From Ichthyophis bannanicus (lineage: Eukaryota; Chordata; Amphibia; Gymnophiona; Ichthyophiidae): a DNA stretch of 64,000 nt. A program made the translations under genes and the position numbers. The notes below the pieces were generated by a model that worked only from the letters and a program-made list of their open reading frames with translations, was not told the origin of the DNA and ran no database searches. Within the stretch, counting starts at the first letter, position 1. Each line of letters opens with the position of its first letter. Shown in pieces: positions 1-11,580 of the stretch. The DNA lies in contig CM066033.1 in the NCBI GenBank assembly GCA_033557465.1, forward strand, positions 16,741,080 to 16,805,079, given 5' to 3'.

Positions 1-1479
1 AGATGCCAGAGGAGCCCATGATGGCAGGCTCTTGTCCCTCGCTGTTCGTTGATAGAGGGCTGTACAAGAACCCGGTGGGGGAGAGAGATGCTCAAGGTGA
101 GGGAGTCCTGGGTAGTGGCTCCCTTCCCACTGGAGGTGGCATGGCCGGATTGCACTGTGGGGGCTAGAGCGGTTGTAAGGAACGTGGCCAGTAGATTCAT
201 CATGGCCAAGGCTTGGAGCACAGAGGAGAAGGAACTCGCCAGGCTTGGGCCTGGAGTGCTTCATTTGTGGGCAGACTTGCTACAGTTCTTGTGGTCCTTG
301 TCCATGTTGAGATGGTGCCTGTGTGGGCTGCCGGTGGTGCGTTGGCTGCTCCAGTTGGAGGGGGAGCTCCTCCTTCTTGCATTGCGCCTCTCAGGGTGTC
401 TTCCCCTCTCATGCCGGCAGCAGCTGCAGGAGCCACTTGTGCTGCCGCTGCTGCTGAGCCAGTGTTTTCTCTTGTTGCAGCTGCAAAACGCGTAGGGGGC
501 TTTTGTCAGCATTGTGGCAGTCTCTGCATCATTCTGCGCTTCCTCTGTTGATGTGGTGACGATGTCTGTTGTGATGGTGCCATTCAATAGTGCTGGCAGT
601 AGCTGCAGGTCCTGGATCCTTAACTGGGACTGCCACTGGAAGTGTGGGCAGCATGGCTGAGGCCCTGGAGGATTGGAGATTGGGTCTGGAACTTCAGCAA
701 CGGTTGTTGGGGATCCTGGAAGCTGTGCCATGCAGGAGATGGAGGCTCCAGTGGGTGCATCTCGTGTGGAAGCTGGAAGCGGGGTTGGCATCTTCATGAT
801 GACCAAGACGATGGCGGCCATGCAATTGCCTTTGTGTATTGGGTTATCTGGCCAAATCTCCCCTTCAGGTCAGCGTTTGGAGGTGGCATGCAGCGCACTC
901 ACTCATTCTACAGTGGAGTCCAGGAATTCCTGCAGAGCATGGCGTCAAGATTGATGAACCCTGGGGGACATCTTTGCACAGTGAAGGCAGTCCTCCGCCC
1001 CATGGGATTCTCTGAGACATTTCATGGATCTGTCGTGGGCATCAGTGAAATTAATTTGCATCCTTCATCTGGGGCACTTCTTGAAACCAGGTTTGAGTTT
1101 CTCTTTTATGTCCTTGGTCATCCTGGCAGTTGCAGGAGAGGTAGATGAAAGATTAGAGGAGAGCTGAACAAGAGTGAGCCAGGTAGGGGGGAGGGGGGGG
1201 CAAGGGCGTAGGGGTATCTGGGCATATGCTGAGAAAGACTTTGCCTTTCTTTGCTATAGGAGAGCACTTCCCTCTGTGGTGCCCTTAGATGACATCACTG
1301 CTTCCTGCTTGACCATGGAGAAACGGGCTTTCTGAAAATTGGCCTCTACATGTTTTATCTTTATATTTTGCACAATCCAGGGGCATCTACATCTCTCTTT
1401 TTCTCTGGCATTATAATGCATACAGAGTCTGACTTTTTGGGTTTCAGTTTGAGCTCCTCCTTGCTCCCCACTGGAACAT
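1..1479. other. Unresolved region, possible decayed gag/ORF1-like segment
   Basis: I recognise no gene here. Open frames of 60-190 codons exist on both strands but overlap one another and are Ala/Ser/Cys-rich. One plus-strand frame near 258-315 reads as a cysteine-rich stretch (CFICGQTCYSSCG) faintly like a retroelement zinc knuckle, but the histidine is missing and a stop follows. No splice structure or family match is clear. Confidence 0.3.
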
Positions 1480-1940
1480 AAGAACATAAGATATGCCATA
1501 TTGGGTCAGACCAAGGTCCATCAAGTCCAGTATCCTGTTTCCAACAGTGGCCAATCTAAGTCAAAAGTACCTAGCAGTCTCCCCAAAAGACACAGGTTCT
1601 CCAGTGCTTGTATTGGGTCAAGCAGTGATATCCTGGGTCCCTTTTAATAATAGTTTATGGACCTTTCCTCCAGGAACTTGTCCAAACCTTTTTTAAACAC
1701 AGCTACACTAACGGCTTTTACTATATCCTCCAGTAACAAATTCCAGAGTTTGATTACACGTTGAGTGAAAAAATATTTTCTCTTATTAGTTTTAAATAGA
1801 TTACCCTGTAGCTTCATTGCATGTCCCCTAGTCTTTTTATATTCTGATGATATAAACAATCGATCTATGTTTACCCGTTCCACTCTCTTCATTAATTTAT
1901 GGATCTCTATCATATACCCCCTCAGCCGTCTCTTTCCAGG
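1480..1940 (-). mobile_element. CR1-like LINE, 3' end (5'-truncated)
   Basis: On the minus strand, 1644-1913 encodes the C-terminal tail of a CR1-type reverse-transcriptase ORF: TRGHAMKL, then KYFFTQRVIKLWNLL, then FKKGLDKFLEE, the usual end of these proteins. The following 3' UTR runs down to the repeat GAACATAAGAACATAAG-like end near 1480. A second copy with the same organisation lies at 55405-55925, which supports an interspersed repeat rather than a gene. It is truncated at its 5' end and cannot be active. Confidence 0.85.
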
Positions 1941-1954
1941 TTGAAGAGCCCACC

Positions 1955-2040
1955 CAATCAGCCCGGCATTGAGCAGGACTTGATTGAGGGATAAGGCGGT
2001 ATAGAAAACTGGTTAAATAAATAAATAAAATAAAATAAAA
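1955..2040 (+). mobile_element. L2-like LINE 3' tail
   Basis: A short piece ending in a GGCGGTATAGAAAA motif followed by TAAATAAATAAAATAAAA, the same kind of 3' end seen on LINE C (16600-16660) and on the LINE fragment in provirus B (29900-29970). LINE A begins right after it. Confidence 0.6.
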
Positions 2041-2274
2041 GTGCAGCGGTGTACTTAGGCATGCCCCTTTGGTGTGGTCCTTAGACGGGCACCATACAGG
2101 CCCACGGAATTAAGCATGAACACCTCTCCAGCTATGTCGCAGATGGAAGCAATGCAAACACAGCAGCCAGCAGTCCAAGTTAAACCTGAGGATCATCAGA
2201 AACAGGTTTGCTTAGGAAGCTTAACTCCCTAAGTCCACCATCTGAACTCCATCACTCCTCCACTAAAAGCCATG
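2041..2274 (+). mobile_element. LINE A, 5' UTR portion
   Basis: The stretch around 2065-2095 (CCCCTTTGGTGTGGTCCTTA) resembles the LINE C leader at 12354-12375 (CCCTTTGGCGTGGCCCTTA), so I read it as the leader of LINE A. It is separated from the coding part at 3263 by an antisense LINE B insertion. Confidence 0.45.
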
Positions 2275-3262
2275 GTTATGGTTATGGTAATTTTATTTGA
2301 TAAACCGCCTTTCTGGAACAAGCAAAGCGGTGTACAATATACAAATTAAAGGAAAAGGCTCGAAGCCAGAGAAGTGGAAAGGAAATTACAATAGTCTCAT
2401 GAGAAAAGAAAGAGAGGAGAGACAGGACAAAACAAGGAGAGGATACACACAAAAAGGGGATAAAATCTAAGGCGGGTCACACAAGGGGAAGGGAAGGCCG
2501 AATGCTGTGGAGAAGAGGTGAGTTTTCAGGTCTTTTTTGAAAGTGTTATGATTGGATTTGAGGCGGAGGGATGAGGGAAGTGAGTTCCACAGGGCAGATC
2601 CTATGAAAAAGAAAGCGGAGGATCGTGTAAATTGCAGATGGGCGAGGGAGGGTGAAGGGAGGGTGAGGCAATTAAGGTGAAAAGAACGGGATGTGTGCCT
2701 GGGAGTGTGGAAGGATATGAGATCGGCTAAGTATTGTGGAGTATGGGTATGGAGGATGTTGTGCACTAGAGAAAGTAGTTTGTACTGGGTGCTGAAGGGG
2801 ACAGGTAGCCAGTGAAGGTGGAGGAGTAGAGGTGTTATGTGATCCCGGGGAGAGGAATGAGTAAGAAGGCGGGCAGCAGTGTTTTGGATCCTCTGGAGGC
2901 AGGCAAGCTGGGATTTAGAGAGGCATATGAGAACCGAAATGGAGAAGTCCACCCGTGACATGACCAGTGACAGGAGCAAGGTAGTGAGGGCTGCTGGGGA
3001 GAGGAAGGGACGTATTGCTCGAATTTGGCGGAGGAAAAAGAAGGAAGTCTTAGTAAGGTGAGAAACGTGGGCTTGAAAGGAAAGGTCTGAATCGAAGTGC
3101 ACTCCAAGATACCGAAAGGTGGAGACTAGGGGAACAGGGGTGCCGGAAAAAGAAGGTGCTAGTGAAGGGGGTGGGTTGCCATAGGAAAACCAATTTGCAA
3201 TAGTTTTGGTGAGATTAAGATGAAGGCAGTTTTGTGTCAACCAGGAGGCTACCGTGGCAAGA
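2275..3262 (-). mobile_element. LINE B fragment, reverse-transcriptase C-terminal half
   Basis: The minus-strand frame 2467-3240 (257 codons, open) encodes the post-palm part of an L2/CR1-superfamily reverse transcriptase. In order: a CLHLNLTKT motif, FRYLGVHFDSDLSF, FFFLRQIRAIRPFL, RDHITPLLLHLHWLPV, and a C-terminal SSAFFFIGSALWNSLP. The 3' UTR follows toward 2275 and ends in repeats of GGTTAT (plus-strand view). It is 5'-truncated, so endonuclease and most of the RT palm are absent. The closest relative in the window is 7784-9022, which extends further upstream. It interrupts LINE A. I could not define a convincing target duplication. Confidence 0.85.
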
Positions 3263-5729
3263 ATTTAATGGGGAAAGATCTGGACAGACTCAACTCTGGA
3301 CAGACTCTGGGCAGACTCAACTCTACCAAAGCCAGCTACTGCACCACCACCTACCGGACCGTCCCACCATCAGTGCACCGTGCTGAACTGCCCTCCACAT
3401 CTGGACCACTCAACAGCAAGTCATATAGACCTCAGACAACTCTCCTCAGCAACACACGTGGACACCACACTCCGTCCACCTCCAAACATAAATATAATTC
3501 CTCAAGCATAATGTTTCACACAGCCTCATACATCATCATCCTACTCCTTGCCAGCCGCTCCGTCATCCAATCCTCAGGTCTCATCACAATGTCATTCATC
3601 CCAATTATACATCACTCACAGTACAATAGACTCCAGCCCACTATTCTCAAGCAGAGAACAAGGAACACCGATAACCTAATTAACATACGGCCCTCCCACA
3701 GTCCCCCATCTTCGAATAGCATACCACCCCCTACCCAGCCACTCAGAAGTGCCCTTATAAATACCAGGTCTGTACGCAACAAGATCCTCACAGTGACGGA
3801 CTATATAAAAGAAAACCATTGACATATTCTGCATAACAGAATAATGGCTCAAGAGAGAGGAAAGTGTCCTACTAAACCAGCTTGCCGTCCCTACGTACCA
3901 GCTTTTCCATCAACTAAAATTACATAAGAAAAGAGGAGGAATAATCATAAAGGCAAGGAAGGACTCCATTGCAAAGCCGTTACATCATGCTCTCAAGACG
4001 CTCTGGATATCATCTCCATAACCAATTCATACTTATCAATATGCTTCTCATACAGATCTCCTTCAGCAGACCCATTGACCTCTCTCCATTAATCAAAGAA
4101 ACATGCTAAGAGAACCACAAAAACAAATGGCTCATCCTCCTGGGTGACTTCAACCTCCCCTCCTTACCAACCAGCCAGACCACTCTCTTCCTCTAAGCAC
4201 TTGAAGCACTACAGTTCAACCAGATAATCACTGGACCAACGCACAGCAAAGGAGGAACCCTTGACCCCATATTCACACCAACCAACTGGCGAAACCGAAA
4301 CCTTTTCCACATGACCAACATCACATCCGTGCCCTGGTCAGACCACAATCTTATCACTTTCAATCTCCTGCACCTACCTAATGCAAATGCCCTCAAATCG
4401 CCATTACCCAAATCACGGAGATTCAAAGTCTTCAATAAAGACACTTTTATAAGCACAATCCCACCTCTCCCTCAAGCTAACCCAGCTAGTATTGACACAT
4501 TCATCTTTAAATGGAAAACAAACATCTCTTCATACGCCATCACGCTGGACAAAACAGCCAAGATAAATCGACTATATTAAGTGAGATGGTTTACTCCTGA
4601 ACTCAAAAATCGAAAAAGGAGACTCAGACAACTCAAGTGCATATGGAGATGACAAAAAAATCCAACCAACCACTCGACTTATGCAAGCGCACAGGCAAAC
4701 TACTGTGTAATGACGCTCCGCATAAAAGAAGAATACCACTCCAATCTTCTAAATGCATCCCTCAACTGACCCAGAGAGCTTTTCAATATAACCTTGAGCC
4801 TGCTTCAAGCTCCAACAAGTGCAAAACCTAACCTCAACTTAGCGTCTGATCGCATGGCTCAATTTCTTCAAGCCTGGCAGCTGACCACAGCAGTTCAGCA
4901 CATGCCTGCCCCTGACCCCACCAACACCCCAAACAAAAAACCTGATCAATTTTTAGGCACTTATGCACCAGGGAGATTACTGACAATATAGCAAACCTCA
5001 ACTGCACCACCTCATCACTTGATCCCTACCCCTTCTTTTGGATCAAAATGACCAGACATGACCTTGCCCCAACTATTCTTCAACTGGTCCATGCATCTCT
5101 GTCACTCGGCCACATGCCAACTCCTCTCAAGCTAGCCTCCATAAGACCCCTACTAAAAAAGCCACTCAGCTGACCCCTCAGCCCCAGCCTCCTACAAACC
5201 TATATAAAGCAATCCCTCCCCAGCCAAAATCATAGAAAAGGCAGTGCAAACATGCCCCCCTTGACGAGCACCAGCATGGATTCAAGCCATTTCACAGCAC
5301 TGAAACCCTTCTGACCTCCCTCCTGGGTAACTTAATCAAAAGGTACACAGAAAACACCCAATGATTTATCCTCATCTTTCGACTTCTCTGCTGCCTTCGA
5401 TTTGGTCTCCCACACCAAGCTATGCTCTCGCCTCCACTCAGTCGGTATCAGAGGTACAGCTCTACAGAGGTTTCAGTCTTTCCTCTCCAACCGATTCCAA
5501 CAAGTAAGAATTGGAACTGAAACCTCCAAACCTTTCCGCTACTACAGGGATTACCTCAAGTTTCCACATTATCATCACTTCTATTCAACATTTTCATCCA
5601 GCCCCTATGTATATTCATAAAACATTATAAGATCCACTATCATCTGTACGCAGATGACATACTGATCTACACCTCATTCTCCACCACCAACCTGGACTAC
5701 TCCATGATCAGCAGATGTCTAGAAGATAC
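3263..5729 (+). mobile_element. LINE A (L2-like), 5' half: endonuclease and RT, decayed
   Basis: A degenerate L2-type ORF2 is read in several frames. It starts with a hydrophobic N-terminus near 3511 (MFHTASYIIILLLASRSV), then the endonuclease entry motif ALINTRSVRNK (about 3750-3785), SYRSPSADP, a WSDHNLITF motif near 4336, the RT segment QHGFKPFHSTETLLTSLL near 5270, DFSAAFDLVSH near 5380, and YHLYADDILIY at 5640-5673. Multiple stops and indels make it a pseudogene. The reading continues at 21732 after the provirus A insertion, which therefore happened inside LINE A. Confidence 0.85.
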
Positions 5730-6259
5730 TGTGGCAGGCTATGGCCTATAATAGTCTGCAAATATGAAAGGCCTGTAAGTTAGGCCCTGATTCCAACCCC
5801 CATCTAAGAGAGAGAACCAAAGTCTGTAAAAGTTTGAGAAAGCTGTTTTAAAATTGCTTAATAAGAAGTTTTCATGAGTGCATAAATCTTCCATTATTCT
5901 TTTGTGTTCTGATGATAGAAATGTTTCAATACAAGCATTCCTAGAGCTAGAAACGACCTCGGAGCAGGATAGTATCAATGCCCAGAAACTGCACCTTTGT
6001 TAGAACAGTTCGGGAAGGGGGAGCTGGGTGCTAGGCCCAGAAGGGATTTCTGATTGGATAAATGCAGGGGGTGTTGGGACCAATAGAAAGTCTGCATGTA
6101 TCAAACTGAAAAATAATGTATAAAATGAATATGCATCTGTAAAACTTTGCTCAGATCTTTTTCTGAATACCTGATGGTCTGTGACTGTGCACAATAAACT
6201 GGCTTGGATCTTTGAACTGACTCCGGGTATTATTTATTGCATGTTTATCAGCTGCTACA
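5730..6259 (+). repeat. Provirus A 5' LTR
   Basis: 530 bp, starting TGTGGCAGG and ending GCTGCTACA. Promoter elements are visible: a CCAAT box near 6080, TATAAAA at 6119-6125, and the polyadenylation signal AATAAA at 6193-6198. It is 98.7% identical to the 3' LTR by eye. Confidence 0.95.
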
Positions 6260-6265
6260 TATTCT

Positions 6266-6283
6266 TGGAGCGTTGGCCTGGAA
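6266..6283 (+). promoter_or_regulatory. Primer binding site, tRNA-Gly-like (provirus A)
   Basis: The 18 bases TGGAGCGTTGGCCTGGAA lie 6 nt after the LTR end. From recall of vertebrate tRNA-Gly(UCC), its 3' end would pair at 16 of 18 positions. Provirus B has a different primer site at the same spacing. Confidence 0.65.
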
Positions 6284-6619
6284 TGTGCGAGCGGGGGATG
6301 GTATGCAAGTAAAGATACCACGACTTCTCGCCTTACAGGTTTGGTCCGGTTGGAACCATGTCTGTCCGACCACAGGGGAATTCTCTGGCGCCACCGGTCT
6401 TATTGCATCGGAGAGGGTTCCGCCTTGCCTCGGCGGGCCACTGGGTCCAGCTGGCCAACACCTCCGGACCCGAGGGGAGTCCAGGATCCAACCCAAGAAC
6501 TGGTTTGGTATCGGGACCGGATCCGGTGAGTAGACATTTTCTTGTTTCTTAGTCAGTGAAGCCCGGGGAAAAAGTCTTGCATGAGTATGCGCGAGACTGA
6601 TTTGGTATAGACCAGGGGT

Positions 6620-7120
6620 CTCAAACACGCGGCCCGCGGGCCGCATGCGGCCCGCGAGAGACCTTTGTGCGGCCCGCGATGCAGACGAAACAAAAAACCC
6701 CCCGGCTTCTGCTGCTGCTGCCGTTCATGTTTGTAAAGCAGGGACTGTCCCTTACATCTGCGGCTCCAGCATCAGCTCTTCGAGCCCTGCACTCGCTGAT
6801 TAGCAGCAGAACCGTGCATGGGTGGCTCCGGCACGAGCCTCGTTCCAGGCTAGCGGCGCCCGTTAGGGGGCTGGCTCCGGGCCCCCGATCCGCCCCTAGG
6901 CAGGGCCAGGAAGTGCCCTGCACCGCGGCCAATGGCTTTCCACGCCGCGCACGGCCGGGCAGGATGTGCCGCTCTTCCTCGTCGCTCGCAGCTCGGCCCC
7001 TGCCTCTGTCGGGCAAGCGGCGGCCCCGATCCCCGTTGCTATGTGGCCTGAGGCTGCGGGCAGGCGGGTGTGAGCGCGGACGCAGGTGAGTCCCGGGGGC
7101 GTGGCGGGGGGGGGCTCCTT
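6620..7120 (+). other. CpG-rich segment with possible splice donor in hAT1
   Basis: A GC- and CpG-rich block unlike the rest of the window. A 140-codon plus-strand frame (6667-7089) is Arg/Ala/Pro-rich with no recognised domain and is probably chance. It is followed at 7087-7092 by GTGAGT, a consensus splice donor (CGCAG|GTGAGT). This could be a captured promoter/first exon or simple CpG-rich transposon DNA. hAT2 carries a palindrome in the equivalent place. Confidence 0.4.
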
Positions 7121-7304
7121 AGGGGCATCTGCTGGGAGAGGCTCTTACCTTCTTCCCCCTCCGGAATGGATGTCAGCAGCCACCCCCACCCCCCCCCCCT
7201 CCGGCAGCAGCGACTGGGAAAAGTGCCCCTCCTCCCCGATCTCATGACTTTCTATCCAGGATCAGCATCCTCTATCAGGGGCTTTAACTATTTTTACTTG
7301 GGCT

Positions 7305-7783
7305 GATGGGGGGGAGGGGGGGTTAGGACTAGTAATGGGGGGGGGGGTTAGGACTAGTAATGGGGAGGGGGTTAGGACTAGTAATGGGGTGATGGGGGGA
7401 TAGTACTGAAAATGGGGTGATGGGAGGTTTGGACTGGTAATGGACAGATGGGGGTTAGGACTGGAGGTGGTCTGATTGGGGGGCTAAGACTGAAAATGGG
7501 GTTATGGGGGGGCTAAGAATGCAGATGGGGTGATGGAAGGGTTAGGACTGGAAGTGGGCTGTTGGGGGGCTTAGGACTGGTAATGGGCTATGGGGGGGGG
7601 CTAGAACTGGTAATGGACTGGGGGGGGGGCTAGGACTGGAAATGGGCCAAGTAGAAGGGGGAGCTTGAACTGCAAATAGCTGATGGGGACAGGGTCTTGG
7701 AATGGAAAGGGGCTGAGTGGAAGGGGGCTTGGAATGGAAATGGGCTGATGGGGAAGGGGGCTTGGAAAGGAAATGGGCTGTTC
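7305..7783. repeat. G-rich minisatellite, left block (hAT1)
   Basis: Irregular tandem units of about 30-40 bp built on GGGGGGTTAGGACTGGTAATGG / GGCTGATGG. The same repeat type fills hAT2 from 33450 to 34500. The last part (7621-7780) is repeated after the LINE insertion at 9025-9184. Confidence 0.85.
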
Positions 7784-9022
7784 TGTGCTATCCCCCTCTT
7801 CTTCTGCCCCCTCGTCTAACTCTTTCCCTCTTACCTGTGGGGTACCCCAAGGTTCTGTTTTGGCTCCTCTTCTGTTTAACCTTTTCCTAGCACCCCTTGC
7901 ACTCTTAATTCAACAATCAGGTATTTCTGCTTTTCTTTATGCAGACGACATTGTTCTGCTCCACCATACTTCTCCCTCTTGTCCCGATCTCACCGCGCTT
8001 AACTCTTGTCTTTCCGCTGTAGCCAACTGGTTGACCCTTCATTGCTTGCACCTTAATCTCACTAAGACCGTTGCCATTTGGTTTTCCCATGGGTCTACAC
8101 CCCCTACCCTTGCCCCCTCATTTTCTGGGTCCCCGGTTCCATTAGTTTCTACCTTTCGTTACCTTGGTGTCCACTTTGATTCTGATCTTTCTTTCCAGTC
8201 CCACCTCTCTCACATTACCAAATCCTCCTTCTTTTTCCTCCGACAAATACGTGCAATTCGCCCCTTTCTGTCCTCAGCAGCCCTCACTACCCTTGTGTTG
8301 TCTTTGGTTATCTCTCGTGTCGACTTTGCAAATTCAGTTCTTGTTGGTCTCCCTAAGTCTCGCTTATCCCGTTTACAACGCATACACCACACTGCTGCTC
8401 ATCTTATTTGTCATGCGTCTCCCCGCGACCACATCACTCCCCTCCTGTTTCACCTCCACTGGTTACCCCTCCCTTACCGTTCCCAATTTAAGCTTCTCAC
8501 TCTGGTACACAAAGTACTTCATACTGGCTCCCCCCAATATCTTGCTGACTTACTCTCTATCCACTCCCCTCGTTATACTCCCCGCTCCTTTCATCTTCAC
8601 CGTCTAGCCCTTCCCTCCCCTTCCCGTGCTCATTTACAGTCCACCCGCTCCTCTGCTTTCTTCTTCATCGGCCCTGCCCTCTGGAACTCACTACCTCCCG
8701 CTCTCCGTCTTGAACCACTCTTCTCAACCTTCAAACAAAACCTAAAAACACACCTTTTCTCTTTGGCTTTTGATGTGCCCTCTCCTTTTGTGTAATCTCC
8801 TCTTCCCCGTCCCTAACCTTCCCTTGTTGTTTCTTCCCCACCCTCTCCATGTCTCTCTTGTCTACTCTTTTTAAACAGAAACTGTACTTTTAATCAGATA
8901 TTGTATTTCTTTTCTTTTCCAGGCTTCGGCCTTTTTTAAGACAATTGTTTTTATATTGTACATCGCTTTGATTTCTGGAGAAAGGCGATTTTATCAAAAC
9001 TAATAAACATAAACATAAACAT
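7784..9022 (+). mobile_element. LINE B copy with open RT frame, inserted in hAT1
   Basis: A 5'-truncated L2/CR1-superfamily LINE. One open frame, starting in flanking repeat at 7773 and ending at 8795, covers the RT from GVPQGSVLAPLLFNLF through FLYADDIVLL (palm catalytic motif intact) to CLHLNLTKT, FRYLGVHFDSDLSF, RDHITPLLFHLHWLPL and SSAFFFIGPALWNSLP. A T-rich 3' UTR ends in ATAAACATAAACATAAAC near 9020. The endonuclease and N-terminal RT are missing, so it is dead on arrival, but the lack of stops suggests a young insertion. It is flanked by direct repeats of about 160 bp rather than a normal short duplication. Confidence 0.9.
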
Positions 9023-9023
9023 G

Positions 9024-9310
9024 AGGGGGGGGGCTACGACTGGAAATGGGCCGAGTAAAAGGGGGAGCTTGAACTGCAAATAGCTGATGGGGACAGGGTC
9101 TTGGAATGGAAAGGGGCTGAGTGGAAGGGGGCTTGGAATGGAAATGGGCTGATGGGGAGGGGGGCTTGGAAAGGAAATGGGCTGTGAGGGGAGGGAGCTA
9201 GGACTGGAAATGGGCTGATGATGCGGGGACTAGAAGGGAGCGGATGCTGGGTGGGGCAGGAGCTAGAAGGGAGTTGATGTTGGGGGACGATTAGAATGGG
9301 ATGGGGCTGG
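9024..9310. repeat. G-rich minisatellite, right block (hAT1)
   Basis: Begins with a near-identical copy (9025-9184) of 7621-7780, then continues as irregular GGACTGGAAATGGGCTGATG-type units. Downstream it passes into the unique right-hand core shared with hAT2 (9310-9950 versus 34600-35520). Confidence 0.85.
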
Positions 9311-10017
9311 GAGAGTGAAATGGAGAGGGGAAATATATTTTGTGTGGGAGGGAAGAAAAATCTACAATTGGCCGGGTATTGGGAGAGTAAGTGGGGATTG
9401 AGGATGGAGGGGTAAAATTTGAGTGGATGAAATAGGAATGAGGAAAGAGCAAAAGGAGAATGATTAGTATGTTAAAGCAGATGTAGAGAGAATGGAAAAA
9501 AACTAGGAAAGAAGAAAGGACAAATGGACAGCAGACAATGGAGCGTTAGCAGAAGACACGAAGAAACCAGAAGAAAGTGGCTGGAACAATTACAACTGAA
9601 AAAAAAAATGCACAAAAGGTAGAAAAATATCTCTTTATTTTGAATTTATTAACTGAAATATGTCAGCTCTTGGAAATGTGCATCTTTAACGTCTGCACTT
9701 TATTTAATACAAGAAGAAATCAATTTATAGTTTTATTTCTACAGTGTTGTACATTCTAAGTTTGGCTTTTGGGGTTCCCAGTTTAATTGTCTTCCTGTTT
9801 CTAAATTGTGATTCCTTGTTTGGTGATGGTGTATGTTCTGCATGTTTACTAAAAGTTAGTGTATGGTAACATTATGCAAATATTTATGCAAATGATGCAC
9901 TTATGCAAATGATGCCCTTATGCAAATGAGGCCTGCGTCTTGTGCGGCCCCCGGGTTACTCTACAAGTCCTCATTTGGCCCTCAAAGCAATTTGAGTTTG
10001 AGACCCCTGGTATAGAC

Positions 10018-10369
10018 TAACTGGGAAAGTCCTGCATGAGTGCGCGAGACAAGAGAGACTGATCACCTCTCATAAGGGCGGTCCTAGTATGCTCTGCATG
10101 AGTGCGTGGAGCAGAAGCCATCGACCCTTTGTTTGGGATAGTCAGTCAGAAAACCTTGGGCATTTGAAAAAAAAATGATTTCGTGTGCTGGTATGAATGT
10201 TTGTGTGACTGAGAGGTCTTGAATAAGACTAAGTGAGAGCGGACTCCTGAGTAGCGCAGTTCCTTGCCAGGCAACTGTGCCCAGGTCGCGAAAAGGAGGA
10301 AGCGTTTGGTGTTTGTCTCCCCCGTTGTCCTTACTATTTGTTGTTTATATCTGATTTTTGTTATCTGTT
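10018..10369 (+). other. Provirus A leader, continuation
   Basis: After hAT1 the retroviral leader resumes. It aligns by eye with provirus B 24415-24745, including the shared blocks GAGAGCGGACTCCTGAGTAG and CCCAGGTCGC. No gag start codon equivalent to the one at 24762 in provirus B is found; the sequence diverges near 10370. Confidence 0.8.
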
Positions 10370-11425
10370 GAAACCACGAGTTTCCCTTCTGGTATAATGT
10401 AAGATTATTCTGTTGGGTGATTTGTGAAACCGATTAAGAAATAGTATTAAGAAAAGAAGAAAGAAGAAGCAAAACACCAATGCCGGAGTCACTTTAAATG
10501 CAAAAACAGCTGTCTCACTCATTCTAAGTTTTGTTCTTCAAGCACAGCTGAGACTGGCAAGCAGAGAGAGACGGGGCGTGTCTGGAGAAAGGAATATATA
10601 GTAGCTTTTAACCCTGTGAGGGCTTGTTTTCAACATTCTGCAGCTGGGCTAATTTGTGCTTATTTCAGGACAATTGTACCTGTTTTATTCAATATGTTTT
10701 AACAGTGATGTTCCTTCTGCTAAGGTCATGTATTATATATCATTTAATAGGAATGTTTAGTTAGAATTTTGAATCCCGACAGTTTTGGGCTCAGCCTGGA
10801 AAGGGTTAAGTTCTTATTAACCCCTTTCGAGCTCCTCAGCTGTTCTTGATTATATCTCAGCCATGCTTTGTAGTATGGACCAAGTGAGGAGGATTTTGTA
10901 GAGCTAGTATTACGTGTTACGGCATGTTACCTTAAAATAAATACTTTATTCTGATCAGATAGGCAGATTTTATGGTCCAAACAGAAATAATAGAGAAATT
11001 AAAGGAACTGCCTTTGTTTTCCCTTTGACCTACGAAGTAGAGGTTAAGAACCCTGACGGGACTATGAAGCATCCCGAGCCAGTAGTTACTAGATCACAAC
11101 TTGAAACTGATTAAAATCCTGAGGGAATTTACATGTCCTTTGAATGTCTGCTTCTGAACTGTAAGATTTAAAGTACTTTCTTTTGCAGAGACGCTCTGCA
11201 GCTTAAGTGCAGATTACGGCTGGCAGTTAGTTTCCATGCCAAGTATTATCATTCCAGTCATATGTAACAGATATGTGGTCGTCATGTTAGGAGCCATACT
11301 TCTTTCTATTAGAATTGTTGTTATAACATGTTGTAAAATAATAGTTTTTAGATTTTAAGGACTTTATCTAAATTGTTCCTATTTAGAATGAGCACACACA
11401 TCCATTATGCTTAGTCCACAGGAAA
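10370..11425. other. Unidentified insert of about 1 kb in provirus A gag
   Basis: This stretch has no counterpart in provirus B. It contains a TATA-like ATATATAG near 10598 and AATAAA-type sequence near 10938, so a solo LTR or a fragment of another element is possible, but I find no clean TG...CA boundary or duplication. A short frame near 11030-11115 (ending SQLETD) is open but unrecognised. Confidence 0.4.
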
Positions 11426-11580
11426 ATACAGCCTGGGGATTTGCTGGAGACTATGGAATAGAATGTCTCCGTCCCGATTAGAAATTCTCTGTGAAAGGGA
11501 GTGGCCAGTGTTAACTACTTCATGGACCTGTTAGTTTCCCATGTTCATCAGATTTGTGCAAAAATTGTTCCCTAATCAAT

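Larger units (their letters stand above)
6613..10009. mobile_element. hAT1: non-autonomous hAT-type DNA transposon
   Basis: The ends are CAGGGGTCTCAAAC and its exact inverse GTTTGAGACCCCTG. The element is bordered by a perfect 8-bp target duplication GTATAGAC (6605-6612 and 10010-10017), the hAT hallmark. It sits in the leader of provirus A. Order inside: a GC-rich, CGGCCCGC-rich subterminal block, a CpG-rich segment, a G-rich minisatellite, a LINE B insertion, more minisatellite, then an AT-rich right part with repeated TATGCAAAT. No transposase frame is visible, so it would need transposase in trans. Its core is shared with hAT2 (32982-35605) although the ends differ. Confidence 0.93.

Noticed and set aside
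261..821. 186-codon minus-strand frame
   Set aside because: Low-complexity Ser/Thr/Arg/His composition, competing frames on the other strand and no recognisable domain.
6667..7089. 140-codon frame in hAT1 as transposase
   Set aside because: No hAT dimerisation or DDE-type motif; the composition reflects CpG-rich DNA.
7773..8795. 340-codon reverse-transcriptase frame as a host gene
   Set aside because: It is a 5'-truncated LINE whose ATG lies in flanking transposon repeat; no endonuclease, no promoter.
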